From an uncultured Ardenticatenia bacterium (GTDB lineage Bacteria; Chloroflexota; Anaerolineae; 4572-78; NAK82): 64,000 nt of DNA. The stretch spans positions 38,651 through 102,650 of the forward strand of contig CAKZLO010000013.1 of assembly GCA_937127125.1 (NCBI GenBank), in the 5' to 3' direction. This document shows positions 53,445 to 62,140 of the stretch, one piece after another (the stretch's first letter is position 1; the number at the start of each line of letters is the position of its first letter). Under the pieces are notes generated by a model that made no database searches, was not told the origin of the DNA, and saw nothing but the letters and a program-made list of their open reading frames with translations. The translations under genes were made by a program, and so were the position numbers.

Positions 53445-54900
53445 CCTGGGACCGGGCGCTTACGCCTTTCTCGATTTCTTGACCCAAAGTCGCCAGACCA
53501 TCTGGCAAGTGCTCCCGCTGGGACCAACTGGCTATGGCGACTCCCCCTATCAGGTGCTATCCTCGTTCGCTGGCAATCCATTACTCATCAGCTGCGATCG
53601 GTTGCTGGAGGAAGGCCTGTTGTTGCCCTCCGATCTCTCGGAAATTCCTCCCTTCCCGGCCGAACGGATAGATTATGGGACACTTATCCCATTCAAGAAA
53701 AAGGTTTTGCGGAAATCCTTCGCACGTTTCAACGTAGCCGCCAGCGCAACGTTATGTACAGAATTCGAGCGTTTCTGTCAGACGCAGGGGGACTGGCTGG
53801 AGGACTTCGCCCTTTTTATGGCATTGAAGGAGGCGCACGGAGGTGCTGCCTGGTACACGTGGGAGGGGGACATTGCAGCCAGGCAGGCAAAAGCACTGGA
53901 GGATTGGCGGCGCAAGCTTTCTGAAGAATGCACTTACCATAAGTACCTGCAATTTTTGTTTTTCCACCAATGGATGGCACTCAAAGAGGAAGCCAACCGG
54001 CGCGGAATCCGGATTGTAGGAGATTTGCCCATTTTTGTTGCACACGATAGCGCAGATGTCTGGATGCACCCTGAACTCTTCCATTTGGATGAGCAGGGCA
54101 TGCCCACTGTGGTAGCAGGTGTGCCACCCGATTATTTCAGTGCTACAGGACAGCTGTGGGGCAATCCCATTTATCGTTGGGAAGTGTTGCGCGAGCAGGG
54201 CTATGCCTGGTGGATCGCCCGGGTGCGCGCGACGCTGATGCTGGTCAACTGCGTTCGACTCGATCATTTCCGCGGGTTTGAGGCATACTGGGAAGTGCCG
54301 GCGGGGGAAACAACTGCCATCAACGGTCGCTGGGTGAAAGGGCCTGGTGCCGAGTTGTTTCGCGCCATACGCTCTGCGCTCCAAATAGATCGGCTGCCCA
54401 TCATTGCTGAGGACCTTGGAGTGATCACAGCAGAAGTTGTAGCACTGCGCGAGCAGTTCGAACTACCCGGCATGAAGGTGCTCCAATTCGCCTTCGGTGG
54501 TGGCCGGCTGAGATATATGGACCCACCCTATCGCTACGAACGTAACTGTGTTGTCTACACGGGCACCCACGACAACGATACCACTCTGGGGTGGTTCAGG
54601 CGTTCCGCCTTGCCCGGCGAGCGGGAGCTTGCGTTACGTTACACGGGCAGCGATGGGAAAGAGTTTCACTGGGACTTCATCCGTCTGGCGTTGAGCTCGG
54701 TGGCGGACACCGCCATCGTCCCTATGCAGGACATCCTGGGACTCGATTCAGACGCGCGGATGAACTATCCAGGTCGTGACTTTGGCAACTGGGCATGGCG
54801 ATGCCCGTCGGATGCGTTTGAGCGAGAAGACCTGATTCGTCGACTGGCCGATATGACCGAGATTTATGGACGGTCTCTCGAAACAGGCACATCCCCATAG
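53374..54900 (+). CDS. malQ: 4-alpha-glucanotransferase
   Basis: A 508-residue GH77 amylomaltase that rearranges maltodextrins. The N-terminal LLHPTSLPGRFGCGDLG is family-typical. The catalytic nucleophile is Asp in VRLDHFRGFEAYW; the acid/base Glu is in IIAEDLGVIT; the transition-state Asp is in YTGTHDNDTTLGWF. The ATG at 53374 begins only a few residues before the conserved N-terminus, so it is the real start although it lies 71 nt inside the preceding membrane-protein gene. Glycogen or maltodextrin partners are not adjacent. Confidence 0.96.
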   Translation: MESRRASGVLLHPTSLPGRFGCGDLGPGAYAFLDFLTQSRQTIWQVLPLGPTGYGDSPYQVLSSFAGNPLLISCDRLLEEGLLLPSDLSEIPPFPAERIDYGTLIPFKKKVLRKSFARFNVAASATLCTEFERFCQTQGDWLEDFALFMALKEAHGGAAWYTWEGDIAARQAKALEDWRRKLSEECTYHKYLQFLFFHQWMALKEEANRRGIRIVGDLPIFVAHDSADVWMHPELFHLDEQGMPTVVAGVPPDYFSATGQLWGNPIYRWEVLREQGYAWWIARVRATLMLVNCVRLDHFRGFEAYWEVPAGETTAINGRWVKGPGAELFRAIRSALQIDRLPIIAEDLGVITAEVVALREQFELPGMKVLQFAFGGGRLRYMDPPYRYERNCVVYTGTHDNDTTLGWFRRSALPGERELALRYTGSDGKEFHWDFIRLALSSVADTAIVPMQDILGLDSDARMNYPGRDFGNWAWRCPSDAFEREDLIRRLADMTEIYGRSLETGTSP

Positions 54901-54939
54901 CCCCTGCCGTCTCAAGATCGAGCCGTGAGACCATAAGAA

Positions 54940-54983
54940 GGGGGTGCGGCGCCCATTTGCGCGACAGGCGTCGCGCATCCCCC
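54940..54983. terminator. Hairpin between convergent malQ and the Usp-fusion gene
   Basis: GGGGGTGCG (54940-54948) pairs with CGCATCCCCC at the other end with one bulge, and inner GCG-rich arms extend the stem. The lack of a T-tract makes it a weak intrinsic terminator; its place between convergent genes fits a bidirectional stop. Confidence 0.4.
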
Positions 54984-55030
54984 GTGTAACGTGGTAAATA
55001 GAAGTTTGTTTTGCTGCGCCTGCGTCTCGT

Positions 55031-56782
55031 TTACCGGCAGAGCAGGATGGGCACCTGTGCCTCGTTCAACACTTTGTCCACAGAGCTGCCCAACATGAGC
55101 TCCAAAACTGGACTGAAGCCGTAGCCGCCCATGACAATCGCTTCGCTCTGATGCGCCTCTGCCGTCTCCAGGATGGCGCTCCCCACGTCACCGGAACGAG
55201 ACTCGTACGTCGCTGTCACCCCGTGAGTCTCCAAGTATTGGCGTGCCTCTTCGAGCGTTTCTGGCGTGGCGCGCTCATCCTCTAACACGGTCAATACCGT
55301 AAGCGCTATGTTCCAACGACCAGCCAAGTATGTGGCTAGGAAGAGGGCCTCGCGCCCTTTAGGGCTGCCGTCATAGGCCAACAGCGCACGCGTGAGCGGT
55401 GTGGCCTGGCGCGGCACAGCCAAGATAGGTATGGGGCAGCGGCGAATCAGGGTACGGAAACCCGAACGCAGCCGGGCAACAGGCTGGGGCGTGGGAGGGT
55501 GAGCCAGATTAGCCACAACCAGATCACACCAGCGCGCGCGCTCACAGATCACCTGCGCCACACCGCCGACTGCTATTGCCAGTTCACCCTGCACCCCTGC
55601 CTCGTGGCAACGCCGGTTGAACTCAGTCTGCACCAGACGTGCGTGCTCGCCGTCTCGCTCTTCGACTGTCGGCACGGCATGGAGCCCTAGCAAACGAGAA
55701 CCCTCCCGTCGGGCGACTACTGCTGCCTGGTCAAGCGCTACCCAACCATTCACTTCTCCGCTGACCGGCACCAAGATATGGCTGAATAGGGGATGTTCCC
55801 GCCGATCCGCCTGGCGCTGAGCGCGCCACCGACCAGGGGCAGGACCATCCGCGAGCTCATCCGGGACGACCGTCTCGATCAACTTGCCCCCGATGCGACT
55901 AACCAGTCGGCGCGGAGTGGGGCTGCGCTGTTCCGCCAAATCCACCGCTACGGCTTCATAGGGGATCGCGTTCCATCCCATTTCCTCTTGCAAGGCCGCG
56001 CGATGTTCCATCACCCAGATATAGAGGTCAGTTTCGGTGCGGCCCGGAAAATCTCGCAAGATGCCGTGCTCACGAATTTCTTGCACCACTGGCATATAGA
56101 CCGTATCGTACCAGTGAGTAACCGCCTCAGAGTAAGGAATCTCGCGCTGAAGCTCCAGACCCATAAAGTAGCGATGCACGTCAATATGTTCCTTCAGTAC
56201 GCGGTATTGTCCTGGCACAGTCACGGTCAGATCGCAGCCCGGGCGCAGCTCATCCAACCTGGTCTCTTCTAGGAACTCGGCGTACTCCGCCTTCAAGATC
56301 AGCTCGTCCGGCGTCACATCCGGTGTGAGTGGTACTTTGGTTTTGATCTCGGTCACATATGCCTGGATGTGAGTGGCGCCCATCTGGCGCGCGACTGAAA
56401 CGCGATGGTTGCCATCCAACACAAAATAGGCATCGCCGATCTGATACACCTCGATGGGTGGCACGCCGGCCAAGCTATTCATGGCCATTTGAACGCGCGT
56501 CCAGCGATGGATGTCTTCATCACGGCGAGGCAGAAATGTGCGTGTAAAGTCGTGATAACGTCCTACACTGCCTACAATAGCATCCAGTGGGATATCCTTC
56601 AGTCCACGCGAGGCGCGCCCTTTCTCCTTGAGCTTCTTGAGCACATCCTCGTAAGAGAGCAAGTCTACAGAGCGCCCAGATAACGTGGCCAGGATGCGCT
56701 CCATCATCGCGCGACGGCGCGCCCGATGGAAGTCCTCCATCGCCTGCGCCGAGAATGTTCGGAAAGTCACATTATCTTCCAA
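55031..56782 (-). CDS. ParB-like domain fused to two UspA domains
   Basis: A 583-residue cytoplasmic protein. Residues ~60-150 resemble the ParB/sulfiredoxin-type nuclease-like fold (VPPIEVYQIGDAYFVLDGNH, with DGNHR at 123-127, then VARQMGA). Residues ~165-320 form an alpha/beta region I cannot assign, with HWYDTVYMPVVQEI and FPGRTETDLYIWVMEHR. Two universal-stress domains follow (~334-455 and ~462-583). The second keeps the ATP-binding G-x2-G-x9-G-S pattern in GGYGFSPVLELMLGSSV; the first is degenerate. The start is TTG at 56782, set by GGAGG 10 nt upstream. A sensor coupling nucleotide binding to a ParB-like (NTPase or nuclease) activity is possible; function unknown. Confidence 0.8.
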   Translation of the reverse strand: MEDNVTFRTFSAQAMEDFHRARRRAMMERILATLSGRSVDLLSYEDVLKKLKEKGRASRGLKDIPLDAIVGSVGRYHDFTRTFLPRRDEDIHRWTRVQMAMNSLAGVPPIEVYQIGDAYFVLDGNHRVSVARQMGATHIQAYVTEIKTKVPLTPDVTPDELILKAEYAEFLEETRLDELRPGCDLTVTVPGQYRVLKEHIDVHRYFMGLELQREIPYSEAVTHWYDTVYMPVVQEIREHGILRDFPGRTETDLYIWVMEHRAALQEEMGWNAIPYEAVAVDLAEQRSPTPRRLVSRIGGKLIETVVPDELADGPAPGRWRAQRQADRREHPLFSHILVPVSGEVNGWVALDQAAVVARREGSRLLGLHAVPTVEERDGEHARLVQTEFNRRCHEAGVQGELAIAVGGVAQVICERARWCDLVVANLAHPPTPQPVARLRSGFRTLIRRCPIPILAVPRQATPLTRALLAYDGSPKGREALFLATYLAGRWNIALTVLTVLEDERATPETLEEARQYLETHGVTATYESRSGDVGSAILETAEAHQSEAIVMGGYGFSPVLELMLGSSVDKVLNEAQVPILLCR

Positions 56783-56916
56783 GGATTCTACACCTCCTAT
56801 AAGTTTTATAGTGCCATAGCATTATAGCCGCAGCAGCACAAACACGAAAAAAATCCATCGTATATTGTTCCCTATGCTTCCGTGATAACACCTAGCAGTG
56901 TTACAGGTTGCTACCG

Positions 56917-56945
56917 TTGCAGCACAGACCCAATCTTGTTACAAT
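56917..56945 (+). promoter_or_regulatory. Possible promoter of the cohesin/dockerin gene
   Basis: TTGCAG (56917-56922), 17-bp spacer, TACAAT (56940-56945). Downstream, nested arms CTCCC/GGGAG (57025-57029, 57052-57056) and CAGCC/GGCTG (57032-57036, 57046-57050) form a leader hairpin 32 nt before the ATG at 57088. The rest of 56783-57087 is AT-rich and featureless. Confidence 0.4.
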
Positions 56946-57087
56946 CCAAGTGTAGACAATAAGTCACTGTCGATCCTTGGTGGCTTAAACAGGCAATAAA
57001 ACACGCACGGGCATGTCAGCGCGTCTCCCGGCAGCCAGCCGGGGCGGCTGAGGGAGTTCTCTTAGTCATCTGTCAAGGAGGAAAGAC

Positions 57088-58338
57088 ATGAAAGTATCCA
57101 CCTGGTTCAAACGTTTAGGAGCAATTGGGCTGGTTCTGGTGCTCATTGCCATGATAGCTGTGCCGGCAGCTGCTCAGGAACCGGAAGCGGAAGGTGAAGT
57201 CGAGGCAGCTCAGACGGTGCATGCTGGTTTCTGCCTTAACCCCAACAGCAATAGCAACGCTGCAGTAGGTCCAACGTGTCCGGCCGTGTTTCCGCCGGTG
57301 GCGCAGATAGTGCCTTCTGGCGGGGTAGCTGCCACAGAATTGACAGTGGCTGATGTGGATAACTTGGCCTCAGTCCAGATCGCAATTGACTACAACAAGG
57401 ACGTAGTCCGGATCAGGGATATCCGCCCTGGTTCACTGTTTGACGGGCTGACGCCCGGTGTGGATTACGTCATCGACAAGTCCAAGATTGGAGGCTATGC
57501 AGCACGACTCGATCCGATTAACGAGCCGGACTTTCCGCCCGGTGGCTGCAGTGTCGGCAGCATCGGCAGCACTTGTTGGCGTAGCTATGTCTACATCACC
57601 GTGTACAACTGGGGCACGCCTAAGGTACCTCTGGGTGGCACCGGTTCCTTGATTCGCATCTACTGGCAGGTGCAGTCAGCTCCTGCGGGCGCGGACTCAA
57701 TTGTGACTTTCCCCATCCTCAGCCTGGCGAACAAGAGTGGCAGCTCAATCTGGCCTTGCTTGCCCGACACACTGCCGAACCCGAACGTGTATTGCAAGCC
57801 AGTGCCAATGCCATTATTGTTTGCCAACCAGGCACCAGTGGCTAACTTGCAGGTAGGCAGCCCCACGACAGCCGGTCTACAGTTCCAGGTCGCGCTGGAG
57901 GGCGGCAAGGTGCCCGGTGACGACGATCCCAACAACAACTTCCCCACTCCGGGCTTCTTTACGGATGTGTCAGTGGTGGCGGGAGTGTTTGTAGATGTAG
58001 CGGATTCCGCCGGCATCGTGAGCATACCCTTCTCCGCTGCCTATCCGACTGTGACGGTCAGTCGGCCCGGTTACCTGAGTGCACGTGCCACTAATATACT
58101 GCCCGGCACCTATCTGGGTCTGGTGACATTGCTAGCCGGCGACGTGACAGGCGATAATGCGATCAACATCTTCGACCTGACGGTGGTCGCTGGCAGCTTG
58201 GGTGCGCCTGTGGGCACCAGCACCGCTCTGGAGATGATGGATTTCAACGGCGACAGCGCCGTAACCATTGCCGACCTGGCGCTTATCGCCAAGAACTACG
58301 GTCTGACTGGTCCGCGCCCCTTCGGTCCCGTGCCGTGA
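57088..58338 (+). CDS. Secreted protein with cohesin-like and dockerin domains
   Basis: A 416-residue exported protein. A signal peptide (1-31, ending AAAQ) and a short acidic stretch are followed by a cohesin-like beta-sandwich (about 70-240) with VQIAIDYNKDVVRIRDI, an all-beta carboxypeptidase-regulatory-like segment, and a type I-like dockerin (348-408). The dockerin has two calcium loops, DVTGDNAINIFD and DFNGDSAVTIAD. Dockerins bind cohesins, so this protein could bridge partners on the surface. No glycoside hydrolase or scaffoldin is encoded nearby. GGAGGAAAG precedes the ATG. Ends at a strong terminator (58361-58390). Confidence 0.82.
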   Translation: MKVSTWFKRLGAIGLVLVLIAMIAVPAAAQEPEAEGEVEAAQTVHAGFCLNPNSNSNAAVGPTCPAVFPPVAQIVPSGGVAATELTVADVDNLASVQIAIDYNKDVVRIRDIRPGSLFDGLTPGVDYVIDKSKIGGYAARLDPINEPDFPPGGCSVGSIGSTCWRSYVYITVYNWGTPKVPLGGTGSLIRIYWQVQSAPAGADSIVTFPILSLANKSGSSIWPCLPDTLPNPNVYCKPVPMPLLFANQAPVANLQVGSPTTAGLQFQVALEGGKVPGDDDPNNNFPTPGFFTDVSVVAGVFVDVADSAGIVSIPFSAAYPTVTVSRPGYLSARATNILPGTYLGLVTLLAGDVTGDNAINIFDLTVVAGSLGAPVGTSTALEMMDFNGDSAVTIADLALIAKNYGLTGPRPFGPVP

Positions 58339-58360
58339 TCTCTATGTCCGACTGATCTCC

Positions 58361-58390
58361 GGGGCCAGCTCTCTTCATAGAGCTGGCCCC
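58361..58390 (+). terminator. Intrinsic terminator of the cohesin/dockerin gene
   Basis: A perfect 12-bp GC-rich stem GGGGCCAGCTCT/AGAGCTGGCCCC, 6-nt loop, followed by TGTTTGTT; 23 nt after the stop codon. Confidence 0.85.
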
Positions 58391-58548
58391 TGTTTGTTCC
58401 GCGTTAACACGTATCCAGCCGCCAAGGTTGTCACGGGTGAGAGTTCCGCAGTAACTCTCTTGAGCGCGGCTAGGCACTGTTATAAGATAAAAGCAGGAAG
58501 CGCTTGTGGCGTTCTGAGCGCGATCCAGAATCGGTCAAGGAGGTCATT

Positions 58549-60990
58549 ATGAAGCGAGACATAACTTTCGATCCCTGGCGATGTGCTATTGGGTTGCTAA
58601 GCGCTGTGCTGTTGCTCATGGGCTTGTTGCCATCGGCTGCACGGGCACAGGGGGGGCAGCCCACCTTCCAGTCCGCAGTGTATGCTGCAGCAGATGGCAG
58701 CGCGACCATCCAATCCCAGGAAGCCCAGATGACAGCTGACTTCCTCGCTGCCTTGGGCAGCCTAGAGGGAGTAGCGCTCTCGGCGGGTGGGATCGCACTG
58801 GCAACAGGCCAGTCGAGCGGCGTATATACCTCGGGGGTGATCAATGCCCCACTGAGCTCGGTGTCGGACATTGTGCCTATCTGGAGCGCGGATGTCCCGG
58901 CAGGCAGCGTGCTCAAGGTAGAAACACGCCTCAGCCAAGACGGCAGCAATTGGAGCAACTGGGTCGAGAATCCGGTGGCGTACTACCCAGTGCGCGACAA
59001 TCAATACGGCGGCAGCCTGATTTGGGTGGGTGGCGGCCAAGTCAGCATCCAATTCCGTGTGACGATGCAGGTAGCACCCAACGGCGCCTCACCCTTGCTG
59101 CGCAGCGTCACCCTGACGTTCAGCGATACCCAGAGTGGTCCCAGTGACAGTGCCATAGCCAGTCAGATGAGCTCTGCCGAAGCTCCTCAAGCTGGTGTTT
59201 GTCCTGTTCCCAAACCGCCAGTGGTGCCACGTACTATGTGGGGCTGTCCGGATGGTCAGCTTAGCCCGCGCAGGCCACCCGAGTATCAGTCGGTGACCCA
59301 CATCATCGTTCATCACACTGCCACGCCCAACAACCCACAACAGAACTGGAGCCAAGTTGTGCGTTCTATCTGGAATTACCATGCCAATACGTTGTGGTGG
59401 GGTGATATTGGTTACAACTACCTCATCGATCCTAATGGTGTTATTTACGAGGGACGTGCTGGAGGTGATGACGTTGTAGGCATCCACGATAACTTCAATC
59501 GTGGTTCAATGGCCATCGGGTTCATTGGGTGCTACGGCAACTGTGGCTATTTGGGTCTGATGGATGCTCAACCCAGCCCGGCTATGCTCGAGGCAGGCGT
59601 ACGGCTTAGCGCCTGGAAGGTGGGCCAGAAGAGGCTCAATCCACGCGCAGCGACACAATACGACGGAGCAGGCATTGTACCTACGATCGCGGGAGGTCGT
59701 GACGTGACGGCTACCTTCTCTCCGGGTGACTACCTGTATGGGATGTTGCCCTGGTTCCGAGAGCAGGTCGCGCAGTGTGCTTCATGTGCGCTGGCTACCT
59801 GCCGCATCGCCGATATCGTTTTCGACAAACAACAGTACGCACTCGGAGACACCATCTATGTAACTGCGCGGGTGCTGGATGGGGCTGGTAACCCCATCAC
59901 GGGTGCCGCAGTGAGAGCTACGGTGACCAAGCCGGCAGCCGCAGCTGCAATGGCAGCATCACTCCCTATGAACGATCTAACCGGCTACTACCAAGGAGTC
60001 TACAGGGACACCAATGTGGCTGGAGTTTACCGCTTTGATATCACTGCCACTGATCCGACTGGAGGACGCTTCGCACCGTGCAGTGGAAGCGCCAGCGTGT
60101 CGGCTGGTGGAGAGCCTGTCGGTGGCGAAATGAGCATAGTGGTGGAGCCGGAGCGTTTGAGCACCTCCCGGTGCACCCATGTGGCGCAGACGGCTATCTC
60201 AATCCGGAATGCCACCCGTGTGCGCAGCGTTCGTCTTGAAATCCTCTATGACCCGCGCGTGGTACAGGTGGTAGATGCCGATCCCTACGCCTGGGGTGTA
60301 CAAGTGCGGCCGGACGGTGCCTTCGCGATGAATCCAGGTATGATTCGGCGCAATGAAGTAGACACAGAGGGTGGACGCATCTTGTTCGAAGGTGAAACGA
60401 TCGGCAGTCAACTGATCGAGGGCAACCAGGGCCTGATCTTGATTGACTGGCGACCACAGCGGCCGGGTGTCTCACCGGTAACACTCGTGCGCGCGGAGGT
60501 TGTGCCAGAGGGTGGCACGCCGGTTGCCGTTAGCGTACGGAACGGGAACGTGGAGATCACTCCTGACTGCATCTCCGGTGTAGTGATTCTGCAGGGAAGA
60601 AGTGACCACAGTGGGGTCACAGTCACCAGCGCCAGTGGAGCGCAGGCGGTCACCGACGCTAGCGGCAAGTTCACCGTAGCTGGCACCGAGCCGATTACGG
60701 TGCGCATGCCCGGCTTCTTGAGCGGTCTGGCGGCGCCTGGCACCGCGGCAGCTCGTGCGGCGGCTACCGGTGACACGAGTGCCACCAACGTTGGCAGCAT
60801 CACCTTGCTCGCCGGCGATTTTAACCAGGATGATGTGATTAACATCTTCGACCTTGCTATTGTTGCTGCCGCAATGGATACCAACAACCCACAGGTCGAC
60901 CTTAATCAAGATGGCATCGTCAGCATCCTGGATATCGTGCTCATAGCGAACAACTTTGGCCGCCAGGGGCCCCTAGTAGACTGGCAGTAA
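58549..60990 (+). CDS. Secreted PGRP/amidase-2 protein with cohesin-like and dockerin domains
   Basis: An 813-residue exported protein. A signal peptide (1-33), a beta-rich N-terminal region, a PGRP/amidase-2 domain (about 225-405), an Ig-like domain (~415-545), a cohesin-like domain (~548-690), a carboxypeptidase-regulatory-like segment and a dockerin (753-806, loops DFNQDDVINIFD and DLNQDGIVSILD). In the amidase domain the first zinc histidine is kept (VHHTAT, 255-256) but the GHRD...CPG motif reads GGRDVTATFSPG (Gly383, Ser391). The second histidine and the zinc cysteine are therefore lost, and it probably binds peptidoglycan rather than cleaving it. The start at 58549 follows AAGGAGG. C-terminal modules are homologous to those of the 57088 product. 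Confidence 0.85.
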   Translation: MKRDITFDPWRCAIGLLSAVLLLMGLLPSAARAQGGQPTFQSAVYAAADGSATIQSQEAQMTADFLAALGSLEGVALSAGGIALATGQSSGVYTSGVINAPLSSVSDIVPIWSADVPAGSVLKVETRLSQDGSNWSNWVENPVAYYPVRDNQYGGSLIWVGGGQVSIQFRVTMQVAPNGASPLLRSVTLTFSDTQSGPSDSAIASQMSSAEAPQAGVCPVPKPPVVPRTMWGCPDGQLSPRRPPEYQSVTHIIVHHTATPNNPQQNWSQVVRSIWNYHANTLWWGDIGYNYLIDPNGVIYEGRAGGDDVVGIHDNFNRGSMAIGFIGCYGNCGYLGLMDAQPSPAMLEAGVRLSAWKVGQKRLNPRAATQYDGAGIVPTIAGGRDVTATFSPGDYLYGMLPWFREQVAQCASCALATCRIADIVFDKQQYALGDTIYVTARVLDGAGNPITGAAVRATVTKPAAAAAMAASLPMNDLTGYYQGVYRDTNVAGVYRFDITATDPTGGRFAPCSGSASVSAGGEPVGGEMSIVVEPERLSTSRCTHVAQTAISIRNATRVRSVRLEILYDPRVVQVVDADPYAWGVQVRPDGAFAMNPGMIRRNEVDTEGGRILFEGETIGSQLIEGNQGLILIDWRPQRPGVSPVTLVRAEVVPEGGTPVAVSVRNGNVEITPDCISGVVILQGRSDHSGVTVTSASGAQAVTDASGKFTVAGTEPITVRMPGFLSGLAAPGTAAARAAATGDTSATNVGSITLLAGDFNQDDVINIFDLAIVAAAMDTNNPQVDLNQDGIVSILDIVLIANNFGRQGPLVDWQ

Positions 60991-61014
60991 CATCTTTCTG
61001 CCATAAAAGCTGAC

Positions 61015-61049
61015 AAAAGGGACGTTCCTTACTAGGGAACGTCCCTTTT
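61015..61049. terminator. Intrinsic terminator after the PGRP/dockerin gene
   Basis: A 14-bp stem AAAAGGGACGTTCC/GGAACGTCCCTTTT with a 7-nt loop and terminal T's; 24 nt after the stop. Confidence 0.88.
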
Positions 61050-61075
61050 GTATTCCTGGCACGGCTTCCCAAGCA

Positions 61076-61104
61076 TAGACGGTAGCCTCTATTTATGGTA
61101 TACT
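61076..61104 (+). promoter_or_regulatory. Promoter of the LysM protein gene
   Basis: TAGACG (61076-61081), 17-bp spacer, TATACT (61099-61104), just after the preceding terminator; the ATG at 61125 is 20 nt downstream with AAGGAGGTG. Confidence 0.55.
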
Positions 61105-61124
61105 ATTATGCAAAGGAGGTGTCT

Positions 61125-62132
61125 ATGGACGAAGAGCCCTTTGGCACACGCTACGACGTGCGGGCAGATTTTGTGGATGGCGAGCTGGAAGTGTCACGTC
61201 GTACCCGTCGCCTGCGTGGTCGCAGTAGTATCCCAGCGCGTCAGGTGGTGTTCATCATAGCTGCCAACGCTGTTATATCGTTGCTGATTAGCTGGGCTAT
61301 GGTGCGCTGTGCTGCACCACCCTATGCTTCGGTCGAACAAGCGACAGTTGCTTCCACAACGATTGCGCAACAGTTCAGTGATGTAACAACTCCCGGCAGC
61401 TCTGAGAGTGTCCAAGTTGAGGCTTCCTCTATTGCTCCCACGTCAGCTGCGGCCGCAGTCCACGAGGGGGGAACCTCTACTCCTGCTATGCCCATCACGT
61501 ATATCGTCCAGGCAGGGGACACCTTGAGCTCCATCGCAGCCCGCTTTCAGGTCAGCTTGGAAGACCTTATGAAAGCGAATGGTCTGGATAACCCTGACTA
61601 TCTGATGCTGGGCCAGCAGCTGGTCATCCCCATCGGGGGTCTGCCTGCTCTGACGCCCACTTTCACACCTCTGCCTCTGCCCTCTGCAACGTCGCTGCCG
61701 TTTGAGCCACCCACTCCATCTGGAGCTTCTCCGCCGGCGATCCCGGCTGCCACGCTTCTGCCTACTCCAACCCCTGTACCAACGCTAACCCCTGTGCCAG
61801 CCAGTGAGATTCGCATTTCTATTAATGTGCTCAATCCAGGAGATGTGGCACGAGAAGTGGTCTATCTTGTCAACCAAGGGCTGTACGTGCGCATGAGTGG
61901 CTGGACACTTTCAAACGGACGCGACGCCACATACACCTTCCCCGAATTCGGCTTGGGTGGCAACGGTGCAGCGGTTAATGTCCACACCACTGTTGGTGTT
62001 GATACCGCTACAGATCTCTATTGGGGACGCACAACCGCAGTCTGGGAACCCGGCGACACTGTCACATTGCGTGATGCGGAAGGGAGAGTGATCGCTTCGG
62101 CGAGTGTGGGCGCTCCGACACGTGTCCCCTGA
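61125..62132 (+). CDS. Membrane-anchored LysM and lamin-tail-like domain protein
   Basis: A 335-residue protein. A basic cytoplasmic N-terminus (1-40), one transmembrane helix (42-60), a Ser/Thr-rich spacer, a LysM domain (126-170; YIVQAGDTLSSIAARFQV ... LGQQLVIP), a Pro/Thr linker, and a C-terminal beta domain (235-335) resembling the lamin-tail (LTD) fold. It likely anchors to peptidoglycan through LysM. The start at 61125 has an ideal GGAGG; an upstream in-frame ATG at 61095 lies within the promoter. The dipeptidase gene follows after 8 nt, suggesting co-transcription and a shared cell-wall theme. Confidence 0.82.
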   Translation: MDEEPFGTRYDVRADFVDGELEVSRRTRRLRGRSSIPARQVVFIIAANAVISLLISWAMVRCAAPPYASVEQATVASTTIAQQFSDVTTPGSSESVQVEASSIAPTSAAAAVHEGGTSTPAMPITYIVQAGDTLSSIAARFQVSLEDLMKANGLDNPDYLMLGQQLVIPIGGLPALTPTFTPLPLPSATSLPFEPPTPSGASPPAIPAATLLPTPTPVPTLTPVPASEIRISINVLNPGDVAREVVYLVNQGLYVRMSGWTLSNGRDATYTFPEFGLGGNGAAVNVHTTVGVDTATDLYWGRTTAVWEPGDTVTLRDAEGRVIASASVGAPTRVP

Positions 62133-62140
62133 GCGCTTCA

